Assembly: GCA_018239985.1 (NCBI GenBank)
Contig: JAFEGK010000014.1
Coordinates: 502-35,031 of the forward strand
DNA: 34,530 nucleotides
Source: Verrucomicrobiota bacterium
GTDB taxonomy: Bacteria > Chlamydiota > Chlamydiia > Chlamydiales > Rhabdochlamydiaceae
Reading direction: 5' to 3'
Positions 8,499-16,741 of the stretch are shown here, piece after piece. The translations under genes were made by a program, and so were the position numbers. The notes below the pieces were generated by a model. The model did no database searches. It saw nothing but the letters and a program-made list of their open reading frames with translations, and was not told the DNA's origin. The first letter of the stretch is position 1. Each line of letters opens with the position of its first letter.

Positions 8499-9353
8499 AT
8501 GGACGCCGCTCCCTACTATGTACAAGTCGATGCTCTCTACTTTCAGGCCAGCGAAAATGGGGTCCATTATGCCACTAGAGGCAGGGATGTACTCCATCCA
8601 AATTTTAAATACCGCTTTGGAGGACGCGCCGCTGTGGGCATCGCTCTTCCTTGCAGCAGCTGGCAACTTTTTCTTCAATTTACCCATTATCATGGACGCA
8701 ATCGAGAGAGTCGCTCAGGGGCTCAATTTTTTCCTACCTGGACTCACCCTGGGCTTGCCCCTCAAGGCTTTGTCGATGAGGTCTACAATATGTGGCGGCT
8801 CCATCTAGGACTGGCCGATCTTGCTGTCAATCGCTATTTCGCAATTTGCCAGTGTTTAGAGTTTTGGCCCTATTTTGGGGTCCGTTATGCTGAAATTCGA
8901 CATAAACTGCGAATCTACTACAGCGGGGGAACCGCTTTCCCTGGTGTCACCGACTTCATCAATATGAAAAATAAATTTTGGGGTGCGGGGCCGCTCATCG
9001 GGCTTGAAGGTCTTTGGCGCTGGAACTGCTGGTTTGGCCTTTTTGCAAGGGGCGCTGGGAGTCTACCTTATGGAAAATTTTATGTTCACCAGAGCGAGGG
9101 GCTATACGATTTGCCAAACGATCTGGTTTTCTTTAATCAATATCATCAGCTTTCTTATATTCTCGAAGCTGCTTTAGGACTTGATTTTCGATTTTGTCAC
9201 TTTTATGGTCGGATCGGCTGGGAGGTCTTTCTCTTTTTCGGACAAAACCAAATGGCCCGTTTCATTTCAATCGAAATTCCAGGGAAGTTTATCGCCAATC
9301 AAGGGGATCTGTCACTCCATGGGCTAGCGTTAAGTCTCGGCGTCTTTTTCTAG
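8499..9353 (+). CDS. Lpg1974-family (Legionella-type MOMP) outer membrane beta-barrel
   Basis: This 284-residue protein resembles the Legionella major outer membrane protein/Lpg1974 pore family, which non-Chlamydiaceae chlamydiae use as abundant surface porins. Evidence: the opening VQVDALYFQASENGVHYA; alternating hydrophobic/aromatic strands throughout; the paired cysteines of the CxCLEFWPYFGVRYAEI segment near 124-140; the FWGAGPLIGLEGLW...WFGLFARGAGSLPYGKFYV stretch; and a C-terminal phenylalanine (GVFF) as expected for BamA recognition. Oddity: the frame opens directly on what looks like a mature N-terminus (MDAAPYYVQ) with no cleavable signal peptide. Upstream in-frame codons run back to a stop at 8430-8432, encode hydrophobic residues (YFLYYGLI), but contain no standard start codon. 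It overlaps the convergent E2 gene by 24 bases. Confidence 0.85.
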   Translation: MDAAPYYVQVDALYFQASENGVHYATRGRDVLHPNFKYRFGGRAAVGIALPCSSWQLFLQFTHYHGRNRESRSGAQFFPTWTHPGLAPQGFVDEVYNMWRLHLGLADLAVNRYFAICQCLEFWPYFGVRYAEIRHKLRIYYSGGTAFPGVTDFINMKNKFWGAGPLIGLEGLWRWNCWFGLFARGAGSLPYGKFYVHQSEGLYDLPNDLVFFNQYHQLSYILEAALGLDFRFCHFYGRIGWEVFLFFGQNQMARFISIEIPGKFIANQGDLSLHGLALSLGVFF

Positions 9354-10457
9354 ATGGTTCTTTAGGGCATTTAAGAAGCCGCACCCGTAGATGCCGTCGA
9401 TAACTCGGTGGTCGAACGTGAGCGACACGTGCATGATATCGGCAGCTTCGAAAGCACCATCTTCTCGGACGACTACTTTTTTATCGATCGCACCCATCCC
9501 AACAATAGCCACTTCTGGATAGCGGATGATAGGGATGCCGATTTGCACGCCTGTCATGCCAAAGTTTGTCAAGGTGATGGTCCCCTCTTTGACGTCGTCT
9601 GGGCTTAATGTACCGGTACGGGCTTTTTGAGCAAAATCTCCGATGGCGACAGCGATCTCGGGCAAACTTAAATTTTGGCAGCCTCTAACAACGGGCACCA
9701 TGATTCCTTGATCGACGCTCACAGCCACTCCGATATTGACAAAGTGCTTGACGACGATGGTATCTTCGCGAAGTGAGGCGTTGAGCCAAGGAAATTCTTG
9801 AAGCGCCTTGGCAATTGCTTGAGCGACGAAAGCTGTTACGCTCAGTTTGGCCCCATATTTTTTCTGAAAATTCTCTTTTTCCTGTTTGATGGTTCTGACA
9901 ATCGTTGTGACGTCGACTTCTGTCACAAGGGAGGCGTGTGGAGCTGCATAGAACGAGCGGACAAGGTTGTCGGCGATGGCTTTTCGCATGCCGCTCATTT
10001 TGATATGCTCGGTCCCTTCTGCAGGTGCTGCTGAGCACGGCATTGGATTGTAATTTTCAATGTCGGTTTTCGTGACCCGCCCTCCGGCTCCTGAACCTTT
10101 CATTTTTGAGAGTTCTTCGAATGGGATGTTTTTTTCCCGGGCTAATCGGAGGACTGCTGGGGAATAATAATCTTCTGCACCAGCACTAGGGGCAGTTTCT
10201 GCTGGAGAAGAACCTTCTTTGGCAATTGTCGCTAAAACTGCTCCTACATTTAATTCTTGATCGGGTTGTGCATGGATTTTCTTTAGTACCCCTGAAACCG
10301 GTGAGGGGATCTCGCTATTGACTTTATCGGTGGCCACTTCAAGTAGTGGCTCATCTTTTTTGATGAAATCTCCTTCTTTTTTGAACCAGCTGACTACGGT
10401 TGCGCTAAGAATGCTTTCGCCGAGCTTCGGGAGTAAAATTTCAAAGTCGCTACTCAT
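9330..10457 (-). CDS. Dihydrolipoamide acyltransferase (E2 of a 2-oxoacid dehydrogenase)
   Basis: This is a 375-residue E2 subunit. Domains in order: a lipoyl domain (about residues 3-78) with the lipoylated lysine in TDKVNSE (Lys45); an Ala/Pro/Ser linker; an E3-binding domain (about 93-135, YYSPAVLRLAREKNIP...GRVTKTDIENY); and a catalytic domain ending in DHRVIDG (catalytic His near 350). The start at 10457 is preferred over the in-frame ATG at 10469 because GAGG precedes it at proper spacing. It overlaps the end of lpxK by 8 bases. No E1 or E3 gene is nearby, so pyruvate, 2-oxoglutarate or branched-chain acids all remain possible. C. trachomatis has a similar second E2 gene close to kpsF. 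Confidence 0.9.
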   Translation of the reverse strand: MSSDFEILLPKLGESILSATVVSWFKKEGDFIKKDEPLLEVATDKVNSEIPSPVSGVLKKIHAQPDQELNVGAVLATIAKEGSSPAETAPSAGAEDYYSPAVLRLAREKNIPFEELSKMKGSGAGGRVTKTDIENYNPMPCSAAPAEGTEHIKMSGMRKAIADNLVRSFYAAPHASLVTEVDVTTIVRTIKQEKENFQKKYGAKLSVTAFVAQAIAKALQEFPWLNASLREDTIVVKHFVNIGVAVSVDQGIMVPVVRGCQNLSLPEIAVAIGDFAQKARTGTLSPDDVKEGTITLTNFGMTGVQIGIPIIRYPEVAIVGMGAIDKKVVVREDGAFEAADIMHVSLTFDHRVIDGIYGCGFLNALKNHLEKDAET

Positions 10458-11478
10458 GGAGTACCTCATGGATTAAATGTTCTAGATGCTGTTTGCCAAA
10501 GGTCGGTTTTAAGGCAATTTTGGCGACGATCAACGGGATGTTTAGCTTCAAATCTTCTGGCAATTTGACGGCATCTTTTTCGGTGCAGACCAGACATTCA
10601 GCTCCTTGATCGTGTGCAAGGATAGCCAGCCGCTCGAGCTCTTCTTGGGTAAAGGGAAGATGATCGGGCTTTGTCTCTTTTAAGATGATGTCACAGCCCA
10701 TGGTTTTCAGGGTATCGATGAAGCGCTCGGGGGCAGCAATTCCGCAGAAGACTCCCACTTTTTTGCTGGCAATCTCGACACTATTTTCGACGATCAGATT
10801 CATAACGGTAATCGGGGCATCGCTATACTGTCGAATCCGGGCAGTTACGCTCTCAAAATGGTCCTCATCTTTGACTCCCTTTAAGATGATCAGATCGGCT
10901 TTTGCAAGCCGTTTGGGGCTATCGCGCAAAAGGCCTCGTGGAAGGTAATGATTTTTCCCAAAAGGATCCCGAGCATCCATGACAGCGATTTCGATATCGC
11001 GATATAGCTTCCGGTGTTGCATCCCATCATCTAAAAGGATCCATTTTGCTCCAAGAGCCTGAGCGATGAGTCCCGACTGGCTACGGTTCTTGCCAACGAT
11101 CACTTTGGCTTTAGGGAGCTTTTGGAAGAGCAAAAAGGGTTCATCCCCACACTCTTCTGGGGATGTGGTGGGTTTGACAATGAGTGTTTGTTTGCTTTTT
11201 CGCCGATAGCCTCTCGATAAAATCGCTATTTGTTCTTCTCCAAGCGCTGCTGCCAAATATTGGATAAACGGGGTTTTGCCTGTTCCTCCGGCGACGATAT
11301 TGCCGACGCTAATGACGGGAATGCGAAGCTGAACAGAAGGGAGAACCCAATCGTAGATAAAATTGCGGGCGGCAACTGCCCCCCGGTAGCAATGGCTTAA
11401 GGCCTTTAGTAACGCTTTAGTCACCGGAGCTGCCTTTCTTCCTTCGATGATATCGATGACATGCGTTTCAATGTTCAT
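10450..11478 (-). CDS. lpxK: Tetraacyldisaccharide 4'-kinase (lipid A)
   Basis: This 342-residue membrane-associated kinase phosphorylates the 4' position of the lipid A disaccharide precursor using ATP. It shows the N-terminal helix region, ISVGNIVAGGTGKTPFIQYLA (P-loop near residues 60-70), the ILSRGYRRKSK segment, LLDDGMQHRKLYRDIEIAVMDA (metal-binding DDGxQH near 150-155) and a C-terminal CTEKDAVKLP block. All are characteristic of LpxK (old name YcaH). It begins by an ATGA overlap with gmhA and runs into the E2 gene, forming a compact minus-strand operon. Length and motifs are normal. Confidence 0.96.
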   Translation of the reverse strand: MNIETHVIDIIEGRKAAPVTKALLKALSHCYRGAVAARNFIYDWVLPSVQLRIPVISVGNIVAGGTGKTPFIQYLAAALGEEQIAILSRGYRRKSKQTLIVKPTTSPEECGDEPFLLFQKLPKAKVIVGKNRSQSGLIAQALGAKWILLDDGMQHRKLYRDIEIAVMDARDPFGKNHYLPRGLLRDSPKRLAKADLIILKGVKDEDHFESVTARIRQYSDAPITVMNLIVENSVEIASKKVGVFCGIAAPERFIDTLKTMGCDIILKETKPDHLPFTQEELERLAILAHDQGAECLVCTEKDAVKLPEDLKLNIPLIVAKIALKPTFGKQHLEHLIHEVLHE

Positions 11479-12047
11479 GAAAAGAGCTTTTTCTCTACGA
11501 TTTCAATGATGATGTGGATGGCTGCCATATGGGCCTCTTGGATCCGATCAGAAAAAGAAAATCCTTCGATGCACAGCTCCAGATCGGACATCCCCTTCAA
11601 CTTGCCCCCCGTTTTTCCAAGGAATGAGATTACTTTGAGCCCCTTTTCACGGGCCATATTGACCGCTTCGATGAGATTCTGTGAATTGCCGCTCGTTGTA
11701 AGGGCGACAAAGATATCGCCAGGTTGACCATAGGCTTCGACTCCACGGGCAAAAACATCTTCGAACCCCAGATCGTTTGCCGTGCAAGTCAGGTGGCCTG
11801 GGCAGGAGAGGGCGATTGCAGGCAAGGCTCTTCGCTTTTGCCGAAAAACACCTGTTAGTTCTTCTGCAAAGTGCATCGCATCGCAAAGACTTCCACCATT
11901 GCCTGCGATAAGGAGCTTCCCCTTTTTTTCAAAACACTCCGCAATGAGATCCGCTGCCTTTAGAATAAATGAAATGCCCTTTGGATCACGTAGGGCTCCA
12001 ATCGCCCGAATTCCGTCTTCAACTGAACTTAAAATTTGGCTTTCCAT
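11475..12047 (-). CDS. gmhA: Phosphoheptose isomerase (SIS domain)
   Basis: This 190-residue SIS-fold enzyme probably converts sedoheptulose 7-phosphate to D-glycero-D-manno-heptose 7-phosphate, the entry to ADP-heptose. Diagnostic segments are LLIAGNGGSLCDAMHFAEELTG (near 44-65), LSCPGHLTCTANDLGFEDVFARGVEA (near 84-109), VALTTSGNSQNLIEA (near 118-132) and the C-terminal EAHMAAIHIIIE metal/active-site helix. The paralogue DiaA is the main alternative, but the HLTCTANDLG motif and coupling to lpxK favour GmhA. Chlamydiaceae LPS lacks heptose, so this gene suggests a heptose-bearing surface sugar in this organism. No strong Shine-Dalgarno precedes the ATG at 12047. Confidence 0.88.
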   Translation of the reverse strand: MESQILSSVEDGIRAIGALRDPKGISFILKAADLIAECFEKKGKLLIAGNGGSLCDAMHFAEELTGVFRQKRRALPAIALSCPGHLTCTANDLGFEDVFARGVEAYGQPGDIFVALTTSGNSQNLIEAVNMAREKGLKVISFLGKTGGKLKGMSDLELCIEGFSFSDRIQEAHMAAIHIIIEIVEKKLFS

Positions 12048-12076
12048 TTGGGTACAATGATAGGGATTTAAAGATA

Positions 12077-12106
12077 TTGACTCTAGTCTAAATTTTTTTT
12101 TACACT
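12077..12106 (+). promoter_or_regulatory. Candidate promoter of the metal ATPase operon
   Basis: TTGACT (12077-12082), an 18-base spacer and TACACT (12101-12106) resemble a sigma-66 promoter. The ATG follows 6 bases after the -10 element, with no Shine-Dalgarno sequence, implying a leaderless or nearly leaderless mRNA if correct. Confidence 0.45.
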
Positions 12107-12112
12107 CAAATC

Positions 12113-14188
12113 ATGCAAAGGGAAACATTCCATATCAGAGAGCTCGACTGCGCAGAAGAATCCCACCTGCTCCAAAAAGCCTTAGAAAAAGAATCGGGCA
12201 TTAAACGACTCGATTTCGATGTGCTCAATAGGCAGATGATTGTCACTTATGATGCAACGGTCACCGATTCTGAAAAAATTCTAAACATGATCCGCTCTAC
12301 GGGTATGACCCCCTCTCTATCGTTACAAAAAGAGAAAAAATGGGGCCGCTTCATACTCTGTCTTTGCAGTGGTTTTTTTCTTCTCTGTGGTCTGATTTTT
12401 CACCATCGGATTTTTTATCTGCTTGCAATCGTCTCAGGAGGATGGTACGTCGCACCAAGAGCCTGGGCCAGTGCTAAACATCTTTCTTTCGATATGAATC
12501 TGCTGATGGCGATCGCGGTGTTCGGAGCAATTGCAATCGGTCAATCATCTGAAGGGGCAACAGTCACATTTCTCTTTTCAGTGGCTCTGATGCTCGAAAG
12601 TTGGAGTGTTGAACGGGCTCGCCGCGCGATCAGCAAACTCCTCGATTTGTCGCCGACACTCGCCCGTGTGATGGAGGAGGGAGGGGTCATCGAAAAAAAG
12701 GTCGAAGATGTGGCCATCGGCGATCGGATCCTTGTGCGTCCAGGAGAAAAAATCCCGGTTGATGGGACCGTACTCTCCGGGAGTTCTTCGGTCAATCAGG
12801 CTCCGATTACAGGAGAAGCAGTCCCCAGCATCAAACAACCCGGAGACCCGGTTTTTGCTGGGACGATCAACGATGAAGGGGCTTTAGAAATCAAAGTGAC
12901 ACGAGAGGCCAACGACACAACGCTGTCTCGAATCATTCAGATGGTTCAAGAGGCTCGAACCAAAAGGGCAAAATCGGAGCAGTGGGTCGATCAATTTTCC
13001 AAAATCTATACCCCCTGCATGTTATTGCTCGCTTTGGGATTAGCCATCATCCCCCCCCTTTTTGCAAAGGGGGACTGGCTCGAATGGATCTATCAAGGAC
13101 TTGTTATGCTCGTGATCGCCTGTCCTTGTGCACTTGTCATTTCTACTCCGGTGAGCATTGTTTCGGCTCTGACGGCGGCAGCCCGCACAGGGGTACTCAT
13201 CAAGGGGGGAATATTTTTAGAGGTCATGGGGAAAATCGAAGCGATTGCCTTCGATAAAACGGGAACGGTGACGCTAGGGAGACCGAAGTTGCAGAGGATT
13301 GTCCCATTTTCTGGGCACAATGAAAAAGAGCTGCTCGAAATTGCGGTGCAACTTGAGATGGGCAGCGAGCATCCCCTCGCTCGGGCAATTATTGAGAAAG
13401 CTGCACTAGAAAAACTGCCGATGATGCCTGCTGAAAATTTCCAGGCGTTTAAAGGACTTGGAGCCGAAGGGACGATCAACAGGAAGCGTTACTGGATAGG
13501 CAGTCACCGGTTTATGCATGAGCAAGGACGGCAAGAGAGCAATGAGGCGCATGCCAAAGCACTTGAACTCGAAGATGCTGGCCATTCGGTAGTGGCAATT
13601 GGCGATTTCACCCATATCTGTGGGCTGATGAGTTTTGCCGATGAGTCTCGCCCCAACATCAGTGAGACCATCATGGCGATCAAAGAACTGGGGATTAAAA
13701 AAGTGGTGATGCTCACCGGGGATAATCAAAAAACGGCTGCGTCTTTAGCTGATCAAGTCGGAATCGAAGATTTTTTCGCCGAACTTCTTCCTGAAAATAA
13801 GGTTGAAGAAATTGAAAAACTGAAAAAACAGCACACTACTGTAGCGATGGTAGGAGATGGGGTGAACGATGCTCCAGCTTTGGCTGCCAGTTCTTGCGCA
13901 ATAGCGATGGGAGCAATAGGAAGCGATGCCGCTTTTGAGACGGCCGATATCGTTCTGATGAAAGACGATTTGGGAAAAATCCCTTGGCTCATTCGCCATG
14001 CTAGAAGAGCACTGGCGATCGTCAAACAAAACATCACGTTTGCTCTAGGAGTCAAAGCGATCTTCATCATTCTGGCCGGTTTTGAATTGGCGACGCTATG
14101 GATGGCGATCGCGGCAGATACGGGCGCGTCTTTGCTCGTTGTGTTTAATGGATTGAGGTTATTGTCATGGAAATCCACGGAAAATTAG
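12113..14188 (+). CDS. zntA: Zn/Cd/Pb-exporting P1B-type ATPase
   Basis: This is a 691-residue inner-membrane metal pump. It has an N-terminal ferredoxin-like metal-binding domain with a DCAEE motif (residues 12-16) in place of CxxC; two TM pairs; an actuator domain with TGEAVP near 233-238; the membrane CPC motif (ACPCAL, Cys near 336-338); the phosphorylation site DKTGTVT near 381; the hinge GDGVNDAPAL near 582; and a final helix with ADTGASLLVVFNGLRLL. CPC plus an aspartate in the last helix is the pattern of the Zn2+/Cd2+/Pb2+ group (ZntA/CadA), not of Cu+ pumps. It leads an operon whose next gene overlaps it by 22 bases. Its likely role is relief of zinc or cadmium stress, possibly host-imposed; no regulator gene is adjacent. 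Confidence 0.94.
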   Translation: MQRETFHIRELDCAEESHLLQKALEKESGIKRLDFDVLNRQMIVTYDATVTDSEKILNMIRSTGMTPSLSLQKEKKWGRFILCLCSGFFLLCGLIFHHRIFYLLAIVSGGWYVAPRAWASAKHLSFDMNLLMAIAVFGAIAIGQSSEGATVTFLFSVALMLESWSVERARRAISKLLDLSPTLARVMEEGGVIEKKVEDVAIGDRILVRPGEKIPVDGTVLSGSSSVNQAPITGEAVPSIKQPGDPVFAGTINDEGALEIKVTREANDTTLSRIIQMVQEARTKRAKSEQWVDQFSKIYTPCMLLLALGLAIIPPLFAKGDWLEWIYQGLVMLVIACPCALVISTPVSIVSALTAAARTGVLIKGGIFLEVMGKIEAIAFDKTGTVTLGRPKLQRIVPFSGHNEKELLEIAVQLEMGSEHPLARAIIEKAALEKLPMMPAENFQAFKGLGAEGTINRKRYWIGSHRFMHEQGRQESNEAHAKALELEDAGHSVVAIGDFTHICGLMSFADESRPNISETIMAIKELGIKKVVMLTGDNQKTAASLADQVGIEDFFAELLPENKVEEIEKLKKQHTTVAMVGDGVNDAPALAASSCAIAMGAIGSDAAFETADIVLMKDDLGKIPWLIRHARRALAIVKQNITFALGVKAIFIILAGFELATLWMAIAADTGASLLVVFNGLRLLSWKSTEN

Positions 14189-15219
14189 TCGATATCCACC
14201 AAAAGGTGATCTTTCCTGCCACTATCACAGTGGAAAAAGGGATCATCGTCAAAATCGAGCGTAATAGCCACCGAGGGCGTGGCTTTATTCTGCCCGGATT
14301 TGTCGACGCCCATATCCAGATCGAAAGCACCCTGCTACCACCCAGTGAATTTGCCCGATTGGCTGTCCGCCACGGCACAGTCGCAACTGTCGGGCCTGCT
14401 GAAGTGATGCAAAAAGTGCTTGGAGAAGAAGGGATCGAATTCATGCGCCTGAATGCGAGCATGGTTCCGCTCAAATTCTATTTTAATTCTTCAACGATTG
14501 ATTGCAGCTCGACTACTTTGACCGAGGCGCGTAAGAAAAAGGGGGAAGGAAAGAAAATTGGGATAAAAAATTTAAACGTTCACTACCCCCTTTTACAAGA
14601 AAGCCCCGATCAATGCATGTTTTGCACAGATCACCTCCATCCAGATAACTTGTTGCTTGGCCACATCAACCTTCTCGTCAGAAGAGCCATCCAAAAAGGG
14701 ATGGATCTTTTTGAGGCACTAAAATGCGCTTCGAAAAATCCGATAGATCACTATGAACTTGACGTCGGATTATTGAGAGAGGGCGATCCTGCAGATTTTA
14801 TCGTCGTCGAAGACATGAATGCTTTTCGAGTGCTCGAGACCTATATCGATGGAGAATGCGTCTTTCGCAATGGCCCCCTCTTTCATCATCTAGACGTCCA
14901 TCCAATTAACAAAAAGCCGCAAATACGGATGATAGATACGATCCACTTAAAATATGGGGCTATCGCCTCATCCTTCATCGCCTTTGGCGCCTTAGATACA
15001 GATCGGAAACGGGCAATCCAGGCAGTCATGGATCATAAAGGAGGACTTGCACTTTCCTATCAGGGAAAAACTGCGATTCTCCCTCTTCCCATCGCAGGTT
15101 TGATGTCGACTCTTGAGGGAGAAGAAGTGGCCCGCCTTTATGGCGATCTAGATCAACTTGCGAAAAGTTTTGGCCTTAATCACTCCTTGGCCTTATTATT
15201 GAGCGAGTCTTATGTTTAA
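14167..15219 (+). CDS. Adenine-deaminase-like protein, internally shortened and probably inactive
   Basis: The 350-residue product aligns by eye with adenine deaminase (usually about 540-600 residues). It has an N-terminal ILPGFVDAHIQIESTLLPP (44-59), then CTDHLHPDNLLLGHINLLVRRAI (153-175), GLLREGDPADFIVVEDM, and a C-terminal LPLPIAGLMS. Key residues are missing. The metal motif HxH reads HIQ (Gln51), the DPHE block is absent (TVGPAEVM instead), and roughly 120 residues carrying the GLGEVM, DGHAP and SDHE motifs are deleted. TDD reads TDH, and SSIAHDSHN is reduced to SSFIAF. The frame nonetheless stays open, with GAGG 8 bases before its ATG, and overlaps both neighbours. It is either a decaying gene shrinking by in-frame deletions or a repurposed non-catalytic protein. 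Confidence 0.8.
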   Translation: MEIHGKLVDIHQKVIFPATITVEKGIIVKIERNSHRGRGFILPGFVDAHIQIESTLLPPSEFARLAVRHGTVATVGPAEVMQKVLGEEGIEFMRLNASMVPLKFYFNSSTIDCSSTTLTEARKKKGEGKKIGIKNLNVHYPLLQESPDQCMFCTDHLHPDNLLLGHINLLVRRAIQKGMDLFEALKCASKNPIDHYELDVGLLREGDPADFIVVEDMNAFRVLETYIDGECVFRNGPLFHHLDVHPINKKPQIRMIDTIHLKYGAIASSFIAFGALDTDRKRAIQAVMDHKGGLALSYQGKTAILPLPIAGLMSTLEGEEVARLYGDLDQLAKSFGLNHSLALLLSESYV

Positions 15220-16741
15220 ATTAACCGAACAAAATCGAAAATGGTGGGTGCTGATTGCTATGACAAGCTGCATTTCGATGATTTTTATCGACATCACCGT
15301 ACTGCCTGTCACCTTACCCACTTTGGAGAGAACCCTCCACATGACCCCAATTGGGTTGCAGTGGATCATCAACGCCTATACTCTGGCCTTGACCGTTTTT
15401 GTGATGGCTGCTGGCCGCTTTGGCGATCGATATGGGCATCGGAGAATCTTCTGTTGGGGATTGTTGCTTTTCTCTATTGGCTCTACCCTCTGCGGTGCCA
15501 GCTATTCCGAATGGTGGTTTATTTCCTCTCGAACAATTCAAGGGATAGGCGCCGCGATGCTCGTTCCGACCTCCTCGGCCCTATTATTTAACTGTTTTCC
15601 TGCTCATCAACGGGGACGTGCACTTGGTCTTTACGTGAGCATCGGATCGGTCTTTCTCTCCTTAGGGCCTGTCGTCGGAGGACTTTTCACCCAATATTTG
15701 AGTTGGCGTTATGTTTTTTGGATCAACATCCCAATCGCTATCATCGGCCTTATTCTCACCCTCTGGGTCGTCCCGAAACGAGAAGGACACCGCTGCCCAT
15801 TCGACCTTTTAGGCTTTCTCACATCAAGTCTCGGCATAACCTCGATTGTCATTGGCATCATGGAAGCAAAAGAATGGGGATGGCTTTCTCCGCTTACCAT
15901 AGGACTAGTTGGCTTCGGCATAGTCCTCATTTTTCTCTTGCTCCTAATCGATAGACAAGTCCACGACCCATACATCGACCTCTCCCTTTTCAAAGACCGA
16001 AATTTCACAGGTGCGATCAGTACCGTTTTTATCACCCAATTTTTCCTCATGGTGACCGTCTTTTGGGCCGTCTATTTCCAAACGGTTCTCGAATTTTCTC
16101 CAGCAAAAGCGGGCCTGATTAGCTTGATCAGCAACTTGCCCGTTATTTTTGCTGCGCCGCTTGGAGGACATTTGCTCGATCGGCATGGGCCCCGACTGCC
16201 CATCTCGATCGGCTTCACACTCATTATCTTTGGGCTCTTTTGGTTCCTCCATAACCTTGACAGTCGAAATGTGGGAATCATTCTAACTGCAGTCGTCCCT
16301 TTTGGCTGTGGAGTACCGCTCATCTTCACACCAAGTTTTACAACAGCACTTGGAGAAGTAGCGCCTCAAAAACGGGGACTGGCATCGGGGACGGCAACCA
16401 TGCTGCGCCAACTCGGCGCGACCCTTGGGCTGGCGATCATGGGCTCTTTATTTCTGACGATCGAAAATGGGCAGTTTTCTCAAGACCTCCAAAGGCATAC
16501 TTCTACAGCGACTATCAATCCCAACCAGTTTCAAGGGCTCTTAGCAAAGACACCCCAAGCCATCGCCGCCCTGCAGAAATTGCCAACCCAAGCACAAGGT
16601 TACGTCAACCAAATCGCCATCAGTTCCAACCTAAAAGGTTACTGGGCCATTACAACCTTCGCTTTAGTTTCAGCTATGATTGGATTATGCGTCGCCCTCT
16701 GGCTTATAAAGAAGAAAACGAGGCCGGACATTGAAATGTGA
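15212..16741 (+). CDS. MFS multidrug efflux transporter, DHA2 (EmrB/QacA) family
   Basis: This is a 509-residue, 14-helix inner-membrane proton-driven exporter. Family motifs: DITVLPVTLPTL in helix 1 (about residues 27-38), GRFGDRYGHRRIF (about 68-80), RTIQGIGAAMLVPTSSALL (about 108-126) and GPVVGGLFTQYLSWRYVFWINIPI (motif C and the following helix). The large number of helices and a C-terminal region without extra domains fit EmrB/QacA-type pumps. The ATG overlaps the preceding gene by 8 bases, so it is co-transcribed with the Zn/Cd ATPase. The substrate cannot be read from the sequence. Its 3' end overlaps the convergent pseudouridine synthase gene by 38 bases. Confidence 0.92.
   Translation: MFKLTEQNRKWWVLIAMTSCISMIFIDITVLPVTLPTLERTLHMTPIGLQWIINAYTLALTVFVMAAGRFGDRYGHRRIFCWGLLLFSIGSTLCGASYSEWWFISSRTIQGIGAAMLVPTSSALLFNCFPAHQRGRALGLYVSIGSVFLSLGPVVGGLFTQYLSWRYVFWINIPIAIIGLILTLWVVPKREGHRCPFDLLGFLTSSLGITSIVIGIMEAKEWGWLSPLTIGLVGFGIVLIFLLLLIDRQVHDPYIDLSLFKDRNFTGAISTVFITQFFLMVTVFWAVYFQTVLEFSPAKAGLISLISNLPVIFAAPLGGHLLDRHGPRLPISIGFTLIIFGLFWFLHNLDSRNVGIILTAVVPFGCGVPLIFTPSFTTALGEVAPQKRGLASGTATMLRQLGATLGLAIMGSLFLTIENGQFSQDLQRHTSTATINPNQFQGLLAKTPQAIAALQKLPTQAQGYVNQIAISSNLKGYWAITTFALVSAMIGLCVALWLIKKKTRPDIEM

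Noticed and set aside
12113-12300. Copper specificity of the P-type ATPase
   Set aside because: The last helix (ADTGASLLVVFNGLRLL) and CPC context match the Zn/Cd/Pb group; the Cu-group Asn/Tyr and Met/Ser signatures are absent.
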